From assembly GCA_033558025.1 (NCBI GenBank), contig JAUCEF010000012.1:2232001-2296000 (forward strand): a DNA stretch of 64,000 nt. Reading direction: 5' to 3'. The DNA is from Phytophthora sp. 'mugwort'. Taxonomy: Eukaryota; Oomycota; Peronosporomycetes; Peronosporales; Peronosporaceae. The notes below the pieces were generated by a model. The model was not told the origin of the DNA and searched no databases. It worked only from the letters and a program-made list of their open reading frames with translations. Each line of letters starts with the position of its first letter. Within the stretch, counting starts at the first letter, position 1. Shown here piece by piece: positions 11,501 to 25,826 of this stretch. The position numbers and the translations under genes were made by a program.

Positions 11501-12607
11501 GCGATCTACGGTCTCAAGCAAGCTTCGCGCGTGTGGAATGAGACCTTCGACGAGTTCGTGTGCTCCATCGGCTTTCAAGTATCGGCGTTCGACCCGTGCC
11601 TCTACATCCAGATCGTTGACGGTCACTGCGTGCTAGTGCTGGTCTACGTGGATGACGTGCTGATTACCGGAAGTTCACCCGAACTGATCTCACGCACGAA
11701 GACCGACCTCAAGACACGCTTCGAGATGACCGACAGCGGCAAGTGCGCGTTCGTTCTTGGGATCGAATTGGTGGACGGCCCGGACGGCAGCGTGACGATG
11801 TGTCAGCGCCGCTATGTGGATGACATTCTCAAGCGTTTTGGTATGGACGAGTGCAAGGCCGTGGTGAGTCCCGTCGATATAAGCACTCGACTGATTTCAA
11901 GTGACGCAGCGACCAAGGTGAACGCTCCGTTTCGCGAAGCTGTTGGTGCTCTGATGCACTTGATGACTGCCACGCGCCCGGACATCGCGTACGCCGTTGG
12001 CTATGCGTCGCGCTTCATGGAGAACCCTCAAGAAGAACACTGGGTTGCGGTCAAGCGTATCTTTCGCTACCTGCAAGGCACCAAGACGCATGGGATCTGC
12101 TTCAAGCCGGGTGACAACATCGACTTTCGTGGGTACTCGGATGCGGACTGGGCTGGCGACCTCGCGGACCGCAAGTCGACTTCCGGCTACACGTTCATGC
12201 TAATGGGTGCACCAGTGAGCTGGGGAAGCAAGAAGCAGTCAAGTGTTTCGCTGTCTACGAGTGAGGCGGAGTACATCGCACTCAGTCTGGCGATCCAAGA
12301 GGGCAAGTGGATTCATCGCCTGCTGCGCGAGATTCTGGCGGCCGCTAATGAGGCTGGACCCGAGCTCATGATCCGCGAAGACAACCAGTCGTGCATCAAG
12401 ATGACGAAGAACCCAGTAAACCACGGTCGCGCCAAGCACATCGACATCAAGTACCACCACATCCGCGATGAAGTGAAGCGCGGTGAAGTCAAGCTCGAGT
12501 ACTGCGAGACTTCTGTGATGCTAGCGGACATCATGACGAAGGCTCTCGCGGGACCACGCCATACGGATCTGACGGCGGCTCTCGGCATTCGTGGGACTTC
12601 GCATTGA
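8565..12607 (+). pseudogene. Copia-A gag-pol, array unit 1, integrase frameshift
   Basis: From the primer-site ATG the frame encodes Gag, the CX2CX4HX4C knuckle (9231-9272), retropepsin DSGAT (9472), the HHCC region (ending CRGCQQGK) and the first two acidic residues of the integrase core. A duplicated CTCAA at about 10279-10288 then moves the frame, and the integrase Glu is lost. The downstream frame encodes the integrase C-terminal part, RT with YVDDV and RNase H, and ends at 12607. Compared with its sister units, it has Gln for Lys just before the YVDDV region (YIQIVDGH) and Ala for Thr in RNase H. It cannot make a full polyprotein unless the duplication is bypassed. Confidence 0.9.
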
Positions 12608-12614
12608 GGGGGCG

Positions 12615-12964
12615 TATTGACGGTTACCGGTTTGGTATCAGTTATTAGCCGTGAACCGGTTAACCCGAACCGGTCCAATCCGAACCCACGTTGATTATGG
12701 TGATTACGGTAAGTTGTTTACGCCACCGATGATTAGACGAGTAGGATGATTGGACGAACACCGGTGAGTGATGGTTGATTAGATGCACTAGGTGATAGGA
12801 CGCAGGGTCGCGTGTCTATAACAGTCGGGTGTAAGCTCCAACAATTCAATCACTTTCGAATCTTCATTCTACCCCTCAAGTGCCTTCGCTCCGGTCCCGC
12901 CGTCTGCGACGTCCCTCCCTCCGCTTCGTACAAGCTTCGTGTCCAAGATCCATACCTTTCATCA
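12615..12964 (+). repeat. Copia-A LTR shared by array units 1 and 2
   Basis: 350 bp, with GGTTTGG near the start and ACAGTCGGG in the middle, matching the LTR at 8211. Confidence 0.95.
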
Positions 12965-12968
12965 GGTT

Positions 12969-15900
12969 ATGAGCCCAAGCACCATGTCCTCTGCCCAAGA
13001 CGCCTCGACCAAGGTCTCCATTGACAAGTTCAACGGGGACAACTACGCGACGTGGAACCGCTACATGCGTGGCGTGTTCCTGACCAAGTCGACGTGGCAT
13101 GTCGTGAACCGTGAGACGACGCCAAGCTACACGGACTCGCGGGTCAAGGACGACTACGTCAAGTTGAGCAACATCGCTTTCGGACTGATGCTGCTCCACA
13201 TGGACGCGGACTACCACCATGTGGTCGACGACTGCGAGGAAGCGTGGGTTGCCTGGTCGCGCCTGAAGACGCTGTACGGTGGTTCGCAGAAGGCTGGACG
13301 CATCTACCTGAAGCGCCAACTCTTCAGCATGGAGATGTCGGAAGGCGGCAATGTGTTGCATCATTGCAACGAAGTCCTCAACATCAGCGCCAAGCTCAGC
13401 AGCATCGGTGCCAAGATGGAGGACGAGGACGTGGCGATCTGCTTGTTGCGCAGCCTCCCCAAGAGCTACGAGAACGTCGTGCTGAACTTGGAGATGAGCA
13501 GCGCTGAACTGCGGTCGCAAGACGTCGTGAAGGTGCTCACGAACGAGCACATCAAGAGACAAGGCGAGAAGACGGCGACGGTGAAGACTGAGAACGCGGC
13601 CAAGGCGTTCAACACCGACCGAGAGTCTCGCCAGTGTACGTACTGCGGAAAAGTGGGGCACACGATTGACAAGTGCTGGACCAAGCAGAAGGACGAGAAC
13701 CGAGGGCCGAGACGCGGCGGCAACGGCCGTGGACGCGGGGCCAACAACATCCAGTGGAGAAACGACAGCAACGGCTACGACTACGACTACGATCGAGTAG
13801 CGTTCGCGGTTTCACTGGAATGTGGGGTTTCGACGGGCAAGAATGTGTCCGGGATGTGGGCGGTCGACAGCGGCGCAACGCACCACATCTGCAACGACAA
13901 GACCAAGTTCGTCCATTTGATTGAGCGGAACGAAGGCGAACTTTCGGTGGCCGACGGCAACAAGGCAGCCATCATGGGTGTGGGGACCATCGTGGAACAA
14001 GTGGTTCTGCCCAATGGCGACGAGCGCGAGATCGAGATCAAGAACGCGCTGTACGTGCCAAGCATGAGCAAGAATCTGCTTTCGGTACCGCAGATCAACA
14101 AAAGTGACAAGTTTCAAGTGGTGTTCGACGGCACCAAGATGCAGATTGAGCACAAAGGCTCCAAGCAAGTGGTGGCGACGGCAAACCTCATGGATGGACT
14201 CTACTGGCTTCAGACGCCTCAGCGATCGGCGAATGCGGCGACGAGTGGCAAGACTGTCGACCTGCACGCGCGCATGGGTCACGCTCCGGTTGAGGTGCTT
14301 CGCAAGATGGTCGACAACCACATGATCAAGGACGCGAAGGCACCTTTCAAGTCGAGCGGACCAAGTCTGTGTCGTGGTTGCCAGCAAGGTAAAATGGTCC
14401 AAAAACCATTCCCAAGCAACCGTGACAAGCGTCGCTACGACACATTTGAGCTGCTCCACTTCGACATCTGCGGACCCATGGAGGAAAACTCGCTTGGCGG
14501 CAGCAAGTACCTGCTACTGATCGTGGACGAAGCCAGTGGATGCATGAAGGGTTTCTGCCTGCGTGCCAAGTCGGAGAGTGAAGCCTGCATCAAGACATAC
14601 ATCATGAAGGTGCAGACGCAGTCTGGCAAGAAGGTCAAGTTTGTGCGGCACGACGGAGCTCGTGAGTTTGCGACCAACTCGCTCAACTCAACGACTTCTA
14701 CGAAGACGAAGGCATCGAGCAGCAAACCACGGTTCCGTACGCGCACCAGACGAACGGCACGGCAGAGCGAGCTATCCGAACTATCGTCACGATCGGCCGC
14801 AGCATGCTGCATCACGCTAAGCTGGACAAGTGTTTCTGGGCTGAGGCGGCCATGACTGCCATCTACGTGAAGAACCGCCTGCCGTCACCCAAGATCGAGC
14901 ACAAGACTCCGTTCGAGATCGTTTACAACTCCAAGCCGAGTGTGAAGCACATGCGTGCTTTCGGCTGTCGGACGTACATTCTGACTCCGAAGGAGAAGCG
15001 GCTCAAGTGGGATCCTAAGGCTCGCGCTGGACTGTTCCTGGGTTACGAAGAAGTGTCCAAGGCGTATCGACTTTATGACATCGAGGCGGGGCAGGTGGTT
15101 ATCAGTCGCGATGTCAACTTCGATGAGTCGACCTTTGGATGTTCACCGACGATTTCCGATGAAGATGTCGATGACCTGGACTTCGACTCGCTCGACATCG
15201 ACAATGATGGTTTCCGCCAGACGGAGTACACGCAGGCAGGGAAGCGCAAGAGCCGCCCGAGTGACGAAGATGAAGCTGCCAGAAAACCGCGAGCTGTGCG
15301 TCATCGACCTGGACTGGAAGAAGCAAGTGCGCCGAACTACTCCCCTCCGCACCGAGCAGACGCAGACGAAGAAGAAAAGTCAGGAGACCAAGATGAAGAA
15401 TCGACTCCACCAGTTTTTTGGCGTGCAAGTGCCAATGCCGTCGAAGCAGGCGATCTATCGGAGCCGACGACATTCCAAGAAGCGGTGAACGGCCCCGACC
15501 AAGTGCACTGGCGCAAGGCGATTCGTGCTGACCTCGAATCGATGCGACTTCGTGGTGTGTTTCGTGCTGCCAAGTTGCCTAACGGACAACGCGCCATCGG
15601 CACCAAGTGGGTGTTCAAGATCAAGCGCAAAGCGGACGGATCGGTCGAGAAGTACAAGGCGCGCCTCGTGGCCAAGGGGTTCAAGCAGAAGTACGGCATC
15701 GACTACACCGAGACGTTCTCGCCCGTGGTCAAGTACGTGACGCTGCGCATGATCATCGCGATTGCCAAGTATTTTGGCTGGCCCCTCGACCAACTCGACG
15801 TGGTGACAGCTTTCCTGTACGGGATAATGAAAGAACTGGTGTTCTGCGCGGTCCCCGAAGGTGTTGATCTCGACGGTGACTTCGACTGCCTGGAATTGGT

Positions 15901-17011
15901 GAAGGCGATCTACGGTCTCAAGCAAGCTTCGCGCGTGTGGAATGAGACCTTCGACGAGTTCGTGTGCTCCATCGGCTTTCAAGTATCGGCGTTCGACCCG
16001 TGCCTCTACATCAAGATCGTTGACGGTCACTGCGTGCTGGTGCTGGTCTACGTGGATGACGTGCTGATTACCGGAAGTTCACCCGAACTGATCTCACGCA
16101 CGAAGACCGACCTCAAGACACGCTTCGAGATGACCGACAGCGGCAAGTGCGCGTTCGTTCTTGGGATCGAATTGGTGGACGGCCCGGACGGCAGCGTGAC
16201 GATGTGTCAGCGCCGCTATGTGGATGACATTCTCAAGCGTTTTGGTATGGACGAGTGCAAGGCCGTGGTGAGTCCCGTCGATATAAGCACTCGACTGATT
16301 TCAAGTGACGCAGCGACCAAGGTGAACGCTCCGTTTCGCGAAGCTGTTGGTGCTCTGATGCACTTGATGACTGCCACGCGCCCGGACATCGCGTACGCCG
16401 TTGGCTATGCGTCCCGCTTCATGGAGAACCCTCAAGAAGAACACTGGGTTGCGGTCAAGCGTATCTTTCGCTACCTGCAAGGCACCAAGACGCATGGGAT
16501 CTGCTTCAAGCCGGGTGACAACATCGACTTTCGTGGGTACTCGGATGCGGACTGGGCTGGCGACCTCGCGGACCGCAAGTCGACTTCCGGCTACACGTTC
16601 ATGCTAATGGGTGCACCAGTGAGCTGGGGAAGCAAGAAGCAGTCAAGTGTTTCGCTGTCTACGAGTGAGGCGGAGTACATCGCACTCAGTCTGGCGATCC
16701 AAGAGGGCAAGTGGATTCATCGCCTGCTGCGCGAGATTCTGGCGGCCGCTAATGAGACTGGACCCGAGCTCATGATCCGCGAAGACAACCAGTCGTGCAT
16801 CAAGATGACGAAGAACCCAGTAAACCACGGTCGCGCCAAGCACATCGACATCAAGTACCACCACATCCGCGATGAAGTGAAGCGCGGTGAAGTCAAGCTC
16901 GAGTACTGCGAGACTTCTGTGATGCTAGCGGACATCATGACGAAGGCTCTCGCGGGACCACGCCATACGGATCTGACGGCGGCTCTCGGCATTCGTGGGA
17001 CTTCGCATTGA
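12969..17011 (+). pseudogene. Copia-A gag-pol, array unit 2, integrase frameshift
   Basis: Domain order and lesion are as in unit 1, with the CTCAA duplication at about 14683-14692. Private differences include MRAFGC in place of MRVFGC after the integrase core and GSVEK in place of GSIEK before the RT. These show that the unit is not an exact assembly copy of its neighbours. It retains the VKDDY Gag variant of unit 1, whereas units 3 and 4 have AKDDY. Confidence 0.9.
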
Positions 17012-17018
17012 GGGGGCG

Positions 17019-17368
17019 TATTGACGGTTACCGGATTGGTATCAGTTATTAGCCGTGAACCGGTTAACCCGAACCGGTCCAATCCGAACCCACGTTGATT
17101 ATGGTGATTACGGTAAGTTGTTTACGCCACCGATGATTAGACGAGTAGGATGATTGGACGAACACCGGTGAGTGATGGTTGATTAGATGCACTAGGTGAT
17201 AGGACGCAGGGTCGCGTGTCTATAACAGTAGGGTGTAAGCTCCAACAATTCAATCACTTTCGAATCTTCATTCTACCCCTCAAGTGCCTTCGCTCCGGTC
17301 CCGCCGTCTGCGACGTCCCTCCCTCCGCTTCGTACAAGCTTCGTGTCCAAGATCCATACCTTTCATCA
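17019..17368 (+). repeat. Copia-A LTR shared by array units 2 and 3
   Basis: 350 bp, GGATTGG/ACAGTAGGG variant; it differs at a few positions from the LTRs at 8211 and 12615. Confidence 0.95.
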
Positions 17369-17372
17369 GGTT

Positions 17373-20300
17373 ATGAGCCCAAGCACCATGTCCTCTGCCC
17401 AAGACGCCTCGACCAAGGTCTCCATTGACAAGTTCAACGGGGACAACTACCCGACGTGGAACCGCTACATGCGTGGCGTGTTCCTGACCAAGTCGACGTG
17501 GCATGTCGTGAACCGTGAGACGACGCCAAGCTACACGGACTCGCGGGCCAAGGACGACTACGTCAAGTTGAGCAACATCGCTTTCGGACTGATGCTGCTC
17601 CACATGGACGCGGACTACCACCATGTGGTCGACGACTGCGAGGAAGCGTGGGTTGCCTGGTCGCGCCTGAAGACGCTGTACGGTGGTTCGCAGAAGGCTG
17701 GACGCATCTACCTGAAGCGCCAACTCTTCAGCATGGAGATGTCGGAAGGCGGCAATGTGTTGCATCATTGCAACGAGGTCCTCAACATCAGCGCCAAGCT
17801 CAGCAGCATCGGTGCCAAGATGGAGGACGAGGACGTGGCGATCTGCTTGTTGTGCAGCCTCCCCAAGAGCTACGAGAACGTCGTGCTGAACTTGGAGATG
17901 AGCAGCGCTGAACTGCGGTCGCAAGACGTCGTGAAGGTGCTCACGAACGAGCACATCAAGCGACAAGGCGAGAAGACGGCGACGGTGAAGACTGAGAACG
18001 CGGCCAAGGCGTTCAACACCGACCGAGAGTCTCGCCAGTGTACGTACTGCGGAAAAGTGGGGCACACGATTGACAAGTGCTGGACCAAGCAGAAGGACGA
18101 GAACCGAGGGCCGAGACGCGGCGGCAACGGCCGTGGACGCGGGGCCAACAACATCCAGTGGAGAAACGACAGCAACGGCTACGACTACGACTACGATCGA
18201 GTAGCGTTCGCGGTTTCACTGGAATGTGGGGTTTCGACGGGCAAGAATGTGTCCGGGATGTGGGCGGTCGACAGCGGCGCAACGCACCACATCTGCAACG
18301 ACAAGACCAAGTTCGTCCATTTGATTGAGCGGAACGAAGGCGAACTTTCGGTGGCCGACGGCAACAAGGCGGCCATCATGGGTGTGGGGACCATCGTGGA
18401 ACAAGTGGTTCTGCCCAATGGCGACGAGCGCGAGATCGAGATCAAGAACGCGCTGTACGTGCCAAGCATGAGCAAGAATCTGCTTTCGGTACCGCAGATC
18501 AACAAAAGTGACAAGTTTCAAGTGGTGTTCGACGGCACCAAGATGCAGATTGCGCACAAAGGCTCCAAGCAAGTGGTGGCGACGGCAAACCTCATGGATG
18601 GACTCTACTGGCTTCAGACGCCTCAGCGATCGGCGAATGCGGCGACGAGTGGCAAGACTGTCGACCTGCACGCGCGCATGGGTCACGCTCCGGTTGAGGT
18701 GCTTCGCAAGATGGTCGACAACCACATGATCAAGGACGCGAAGGCACCTTTCAAGTCGAGCGGACCAAGTCTGTGTCGTGGTTGCCAGCAAGGTAAAATG
18801 GTCCAAAAACCATTCCCAAGCAACCGTGACAAGCGTCGCTACGACACATTTGAGCTGCTCCACTTCGACATCTGCGGACCCATGGAGGAAAACTCGCTTG
18901 GCGGCAGCAAGTACCTGCTACTGATCGTGGACGAAGCCAGTGGATGCATGAAGGGTTTCTGCCTGCGTGCCAAGTCGGAGAGTGAAGCCTGCATCAAGAC
19001 ATACATCATGAAGGTGCAGACGCAGTTTGGCAAGAAGGTCAAGTTTGTGCGGCACGACGGAGCTCGTGAGTTTGCGACCAACTCGCTCAACTCAACGACT
19101 TCTACGAAGACGAAGGCATCGAGCAGCAAACCACGGTTCCGTACGCGCACCAGACGAACGGCACGGCAGAGCGAGCTATCCGAACTATCGTCACGATCGG
19201 CCGCAGCATGCTGCATCACGCTAAGCTGGACAAGTGTTTCTGGGCTGAGGCGGCCATGACTGCCATCTACGTGAAGAATCGTCTGCCGTCACCCAAGATC
19301 GAGCACAAGACTCCGTTCGAGATCGTTTACAACTCCAAGCCGAGTGTGAAGCACATGCGTGTGTTCGGCTGTCGGACGTACATTCTGACTCCGAAGGAGA
19401 AGCGGCTCAAGTGGGATCCCAAGGCTCGCGCTGGACTGTTCCTGGGTTACGAAGAAGTGTCCAAGGCGTATCGACTTTATGACATCGAGGCGGGGCAGGT
19501 GGTTATCAGTCGCGATGTCAACTTCGATGAGTCGACCTTTGGATGTTCACCGACGATTTCCGATGAAGATGTCGACGACCTGGACTTCGACTCGCTCGAC
19601 ATCGACAATGATGGTTTCCGCCAGACGGAGTACACGCAGGCAGGGAAGCGCAAGAGCCGCCCGAGTGACGAAGATGAAGCTGCCAGAAAACCGCGAGCTG
19701 TGCGTCATCGACCTGGACTGGAAGAAGCAAGTGCGCCGAACTACTCCCCTCCGCACCGAGCAGACGCAGACGAAGAAGAAAAGTCAGGAGACCAAGATGA
19801 AGAATCGACTCCACCAGTTTTTTGGCGTGCAAGTGCCAATGCCGTCGAAGCAGGCGATCTATCGGAGCCGACGACATTCCAAGAAGCGGTGAACGGCCCC
19901 GACCAAGTGCACTGGCGCAAGGCGATTCGTGCTGACCTCGAATCGATGCGACTTCGTGGTGTGTTTCGTGCTGCCAAGTTGCCTAACGGACAACGCGCCA
20001 TCGGCACCAAGTGGGTGTTCAAGATCAAGCGCAAAGCGGACGGATCGATCGAGAAGTACAAGGCGCGCCTCGTGGCCAAGGGGTTCAAGCAGAAGTACGG
20101 CATCGACTACACCGAGACGTTCTCGCCCGTGGTCAAGTACGTGACGCTGCGCATGATCATCGCAATTGCCAAGTATTTTGGCTGGCCCCTCGACCAACTC
20201 GACGTGGTGACAGCTTTCCTGTACGGGATAATGAAAGAACTGGTGTTCTGCGCGGTCCCCGAAGGTGTTGATCTCGACGGTGACTTCGACTGCCTGGAAT

Positions 20301-21415
20301 TGGTGAAGGCGATCTACGGTCTCAAGCAAGCTTCGCGCGTGTGGAATGAGACCTTCGACGAGTTCGTGTGCTCCATCGGCTTTCAAGTATCGGCGTTCGA
20401 CCCGTGCCTCTACATCAAGATCGTTGACGGTCACTGCGTGCTGGTGCTGGTCTACGTGGATGACGTGCTGATTACCGGAAGTTCACCCGAACTGATCTCA
20501 CGCACGAAGACCGACCTCAAGACACGCTTCGAGATGACCGACAGCGGCAAGTGCGCGTTCGTTCTTGGGATCGAATTGGTGGACGGCCCGGACGGCAGCG
20601 TGACGATGTGTCAGCGCCGCTATGTGGATGACATTCTCAAGCGTTTTGGTATGGACGAGTGCAAGGCCGTGGTGAGTCCCGTCGACATAAGCACTCGACT
20701 GATTTCAAGTGACGCAGCGACCAAGGTGAACGCTCCGTTTCGCGAAGCTGTTGGTGCTCTGATGCACTTGATGACTGCCACGCGCCCGGACATCGCGTAC
20801 GCCGTTGGCTATGCGTCCCGCTTCATGGAGAACCCTCAAGAAGAACACTGGGTTGCGGTCAAGCGTATCTTTCGCTACCTGCAAGGCACCAAGACGCATG
20901 GGATCTGCTTCAAGCCGGGTGACAACATCGACTTTCGCGGGTACTCGGACGCGGACTGGGCTGGCGACCTCGCGGACCGCAAGTCGACTTCCGGCTACAC
21001 GTTCATGCTAATGGGTGCACCAGTGAGCTGGGGAAGCAAGAAGCAGTCAAGTGTTTCGCTGTCTACGAGTGAGGCGGAGTACATCGCACTCAGTCTGGCG
21101 ATCCAAGAGGGCAAGTGGATTCATCGCCTGCTGCGCGAGATTCTGGCGGCCGCTAATGAGACTGGACCCGAGCTCATGATCCGCGAAGACAACCAGTCGT
21201 GCATCAAGATGACGAAGAACCCAGTAAACCACGGTCGCGCCAAGCACATCGACATCAAGTACCACCACATCCGCGATGAAGTGAAGCGCGGTGAAGTCAA
21301 GCTCGAGTACTGCGAGACTTCTGTGATGCTAGCGGACATCATGACGAAGGCTCTCGCGGGACCACGCCATACGGATCTGACGGCGGCTCTCGGCATTCGT
21401 GGGACTTCGCATTGA
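17373..21415 (+). pseudogene. Copia-A gag-pol, array unit 3, integrase frameshift
   Basis: The CTCAA duplication lies at about 19087-19096. Gag carries YPTWNRY and the protease-adjacent region IAHKGSK, variants shared with unit 4 and with the separate element at 33615, so these form one sublineage. RT (YVDDV) and RNase H are open to the stop at 21415. Confidence 0.9.
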
Positions 21416-21422
21416 GGGGGCG

Positions 21423-21772
21423 TATTGACGGTTACCGGATTGGTATCAGTTATTAGCCGTGAACCGGTTAACCCGAACCGGTCCAATCCGAACCCACGTT
21501 GATTATGGTGATTACGGTAAGTTGTTTACGCCACCGATGATTAGACGAGTAGGATGATTGGACGAACACCGGTGAGTGATGGTTGATTAGATGCACTAGG
21601 TGATAGGACGCAGGGTCGCGTGTCTATAACAGTCGGGTGTAAGCTCCAACAATTCAATCACTTTCGAATCTTCATTCTACCCCTCAAGTGCCTTCGCTCC
21701 GGTCCCGCCGTCTGCGACGTCCCTCCCTCCGCTTCGTACAAGCTTCGTGTCCAAGATCCATACCTTTCATCA
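21423..21772 (+). repeat. Copia-A LTR shared by array units 3 and 4
   Basis: 350 bp, GGATTGG/ACAGTCGGG combination, that is, a mix of the variants seen at 12615 and 17019. Confidence 0.95.
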
Positions 21773-21776
21773 GGTT

Positions 21777-24700
21777 ATGAGCCCAAGCACCATGTCCTCT
21801 GCCCAAGACGCCTCGACCAAGGTCTCCATTGACAAGTTCAACGGGGACAACTACCCGACGTGGAACCGCTACATGCGTGGCGTGTTCCTGACCAAGTCGA
21901 CGTGGCATGTCGTGAACCGTGAGACGACGCCAAGCTACACGGACTCGCGGGCCAAGGACGACTACGTCAAGTTGAGCAACATCGCTTTCGGACTGATGCT
22001 GCTCCACATGGACGCGGACTACCACCATGTGGTCGACGACTGCGAGGAAGCGTGGGTTGCCTGGTCGCGCCTGAAGACGCTGTACGGTGGTTCGCAGAAG
22101 GCTGGACGCATCTACCTGAAGCGCCAACTCTTCAGCATGGAGATGTCGGAAGGCGGCAATGTGTTGCATCATTGCAACGAGGTCCTCAACATCAGCGCCA
22201 AGCTCAGCAGCATCGGTGCCAAGATGGAGGACGAGGACGTGGCGATCTGCTTGTTGTGCAGCCTCCCCAAGAGCTACGAGAACGTCGTGCTGAACTTGGA
22301 GATGAGCAGCGCTGAACTGCGGTCGCAAGACGTCGTGAAGGTGCTCACGAACGAGCACATCAAGCGACAAGGCGAGAAGACGGCGACGGTGAAGACTGAG
22401 AACGCGGCCAAGGCGTTCAACACCGACCGAGAGTCTCGCCAGTGTACGTACTGCGGAAAAGTGGGGCACACGATTGACAAGTGCTGGACCAAGCAGAAGG
22501 ACGAGAACCGAGGGCCGAGACGCGGCGGCAACGGCCGTGGACGCGGGGCCAACAACATCCAGTGGAGAAACGACAGCAACGGCTACGACTACGACTACGA
22601 TCGAGTAGCGTTCGCGGTTTCACTGGAATGTGGGGTTTCGACGGGCAAGAATGTGTCCGGGATGTGGGCGGTCGACAGCGGCGCAACGCACCACATCTGC
22701 AACGACAAGACCAAGTTCGTCCATTTGATTGAGCGGAACGAAGGCGAACTTTCGGTGGCCGACGGCAACAAGGCGGCCATCATGGGTGTGGGGACCATCG
22801 TGGAACAAGTGGTTCTGCCCAATGGCGACGAGCGCGAGATCGAGATCAAGAACGCGCTGTACGTGCCAAGCATGAGCAAGAATCTGCTTTCGGTACCGCA
22901 GATCAACAAAAGTGACAAGTTTCAAGTGGTGTTCGACGGCACCAAGATGCAGATTGCGCACAAAGGCTCCAAGCAAGTGGTGGCGACGGCAAACCTCATG
23001 GATGGACTCTACTGGCTTCAGACGCCTCAGCGATCGGCGAATGCGGCGACGAGTGGCAAGACTGTCGACCTGCACGCGCGCATGGGTCACGCTCCGGTTG
23101 AGGTGCTTCGCAAGATGGTCGACAACCACATGATCAAGGACGCGAAGGCACCTTTCAAGTCGAGCGGACCAAGTCTGTGTCGTGGTTGCCAGCAAGGTAA
23201 AATGGTCCAAAAACCATTCCCAAGCAACCGTGACAAGCGTCGCTACGACACATTTGAGCTGCTCCACTTCGACATCTGCGGACCCATGGAGGAAAACTCG
23301 CTTGGCGGCAGCAAGTACCTGCTACTGATCGTGGACGAAGCCAGTGGATGCATGAAGGGTTTCTGCCTGCGTGCCAAGTCGGAGAGTGAAGCCTGCATCA
23401 AGACATACATCATGAAGGTGCAGACGCAGTTTGGCAAGAAGGTCAAGTTTGTGCGGCACGACGGAGCTCGTGAGTTTGCGACCAACTCGCTCAACTCAAC
23501 GACTTCTACGAAGACGAAGGCATCGAGCAGCAAACCACGGTTCCGTACGCGCACCAGACGAACGGCACGGCAGAGCGAGCTATCCGAACTATCGTCACGA
23601 TCGGCCGCAGCATGCTGCATCACGCTAAGCTGGACAAGTGTTTCTGGGCTGAGGCGGCCATGACTGCCATCTACGTGAAGAATCGTCTGCCGTCACCCAA
23701 GATCGAGCACAAGACTCCGTTCGAGATCGTTTACAACTCCAAGCCGAGTGTGAAGCACATGCGTGTGTTCGGCTGTCGGACGTACATTCTGACTCCGAAG
23801 GAGAAGCGGCTCAAGTGGGATCCCAAGGCTCGCGCTGGACTGTTCCTGGGTTACGAAGAAGTGTCCAAGGCGTATCGACTTTATGACATCGAGGCGGGGC
23901 AGGTGGTTATCAGTCGCGATGTCAACTTCGATGAGTCGACCTTTGGATGTTCACCGACGATTTCCGATGAAGATGTCGACGACCTGGACTTCGACTCGCT
24001 CGACATCGACAATGATGGTTTCCGCCAGACGGAGTACACGCAGGCAGGGAAGCGCAAGAGCCGCCCGAGTGACGAAGATGAAGCTGCCAGAAAACCGCGA
24101 GCTGTGCGTCATCGACCTGGACTGGAAGAAGCAAGTGCGCCGAACTACTCCCCTCCGCACCGAGCAGACGCAGACGAAGAAGAAAAGTCTGGAGACCAAG
24201 ATGAAGAATCGACTCCACCGGTTTTTTGGCGTGCAAGTGCCAATGCCGTCGAAGCAGGCGATCTATCGGAGCCGACGACATTCCAAGAAGCGGTGAACGG
24301 CCCCGACCAAGTGCACTGGCGCAAGGCGATTCGTGCTGAGCTCGAATCGATGCGACTTCGTGGTGTGTTTCGTGCTGCCAAGTTGCCTAACGGACAACGC
24401 GCCATCGGCACCAAGTGGGTGTTCAAGATCAAGCGCAAAGCGGACGGATCGATCGAGAAGTACAAGGCGCGCCTCGTGGCCAAGGGGTTCAAGCAGAAGT
24501 ACGGCATCGACTACACCGAGACGTTCTCGCCCGTGGTCAAGTACGTGACGCTGCGCATGATCATCGCGATTGCCAAGTATTTTGGCTGGCCCCTCGACCA
24601 ACTCGACGTGGTGACAGCTTTCCTGTACGGGATAATGAAAGAACTGGTGTTCTGCGCGGTCCCCGAAGGTGTTGATCTCGACGGTGACTTCGACTGCCTG

Positions 24701-25819
24701 GAATTGGTGAAGGCGATCTACGGTCTCAAGCAAGCTTCGCGCGTGTGGAACGAGACCTTCGACGAATTCGTGTGTTCTATCGGTTTTCAAGTATCGGCGT
24801 TCGACCCGTGCCTCTACATCAAGGTTGGCGATGGCCACTGTGTGCTCGTGCTGGTCTACGTTGACGATGTGTTGGTCACCGGAAGTTCGCCCGAACTGAT
24901 CTCACGCACGAAGAACGACCTCAAGACACGCTTCGAAATGACTGACAGTGGCAAGTGTGTGTTCATTCTTGGAATCGAGCTGGTGGATGGCCCGGACGGC
25001 AGCGTGACGATGTGCCAGCGGCGTTATGTGGATGATATCCTGAAGCGTTTCGGTATGGACGAGTGCTAGGCTGTGGTGAGTCCGGTAGACATGAGCACTC
25101 GACTAATTCCAAGTGACGCAGCGACCAAGGTGAACGCTCCGTTTCGCGAAGCTGTGGGTGCCCTCATGCACTTGATGACTGCTACTCGCCCGGATATCGC
25201 GTACGCAGTAGGCTATGTATCGCGCTTCATGGAGAACCCCCAAGAGGAACACTGGGTTGCGGTCAAGCGCATTTTTCGCTATCTACAAGGCACCAAGACG
25301 CATGGAATCTGTTTCAAGCCAGGCAACAAGATCGACTTTCGTGGGTATTCGGATGCGGACTGGGCTGGCGACCTCGCGGACCGCAAGTCGACTTCCGGCT
25401 ACACGTTCATGCTGATGGGTGCGCCAGTGAGCTGGGGAAGCAAGAAGCAGTCAAGTGTTTCGTTGTCTACGAGCGAGGCGGAATACATCGCGCTCAGTCT
25501 GGCGATCCAAGAAGGCAAGTGGATTCATCGCCTGTTGTGCGAGATTTTGACGGCAGCGAACGAATCGGGGCCAGAGCTCAAGATCCGCGAAGACAACCAG
25601 TCGTGCATCAAGATGACGAAGAACCCTGTGAACCACGGTCGTGCCAAGCACATCGATATCAAGTACCATCACATCCGTGATGAGGTCAAGCGCGGCGAAG
25701 TCAAGCTCGAGTATTGTGAGACTTCAATCATGCTCGCGGACATCATTACCAAGGCGCTGCCAGGACCGCGCCACATGGATCTGACGGCGTCCCTCGGAAT
25801 CCACGCTTGTTCGCATTGA
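21777..25819 (+). pseudogene. Chimeric copia A/A' gag-pol, array unit 4
   Basis: Up to about 24745 this matches unit 3, including the CTCAA duplication (about 23491-23500). Downstream it switches to diverged sequence with many synonymous changes and IKVGDGH and DDVLVTG variants. A TAG at 25067-25069 interrupts pol after GMDEC, and the frame reopens at 25073 and runs through RNase H to 25819. The 3' LTR is of the A' type. The unit is therefore a recombinant of two copia lineages with at least two disabling lesions. Confidence 0.9.
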
Positions 25820-25826
25820 GGGGGCG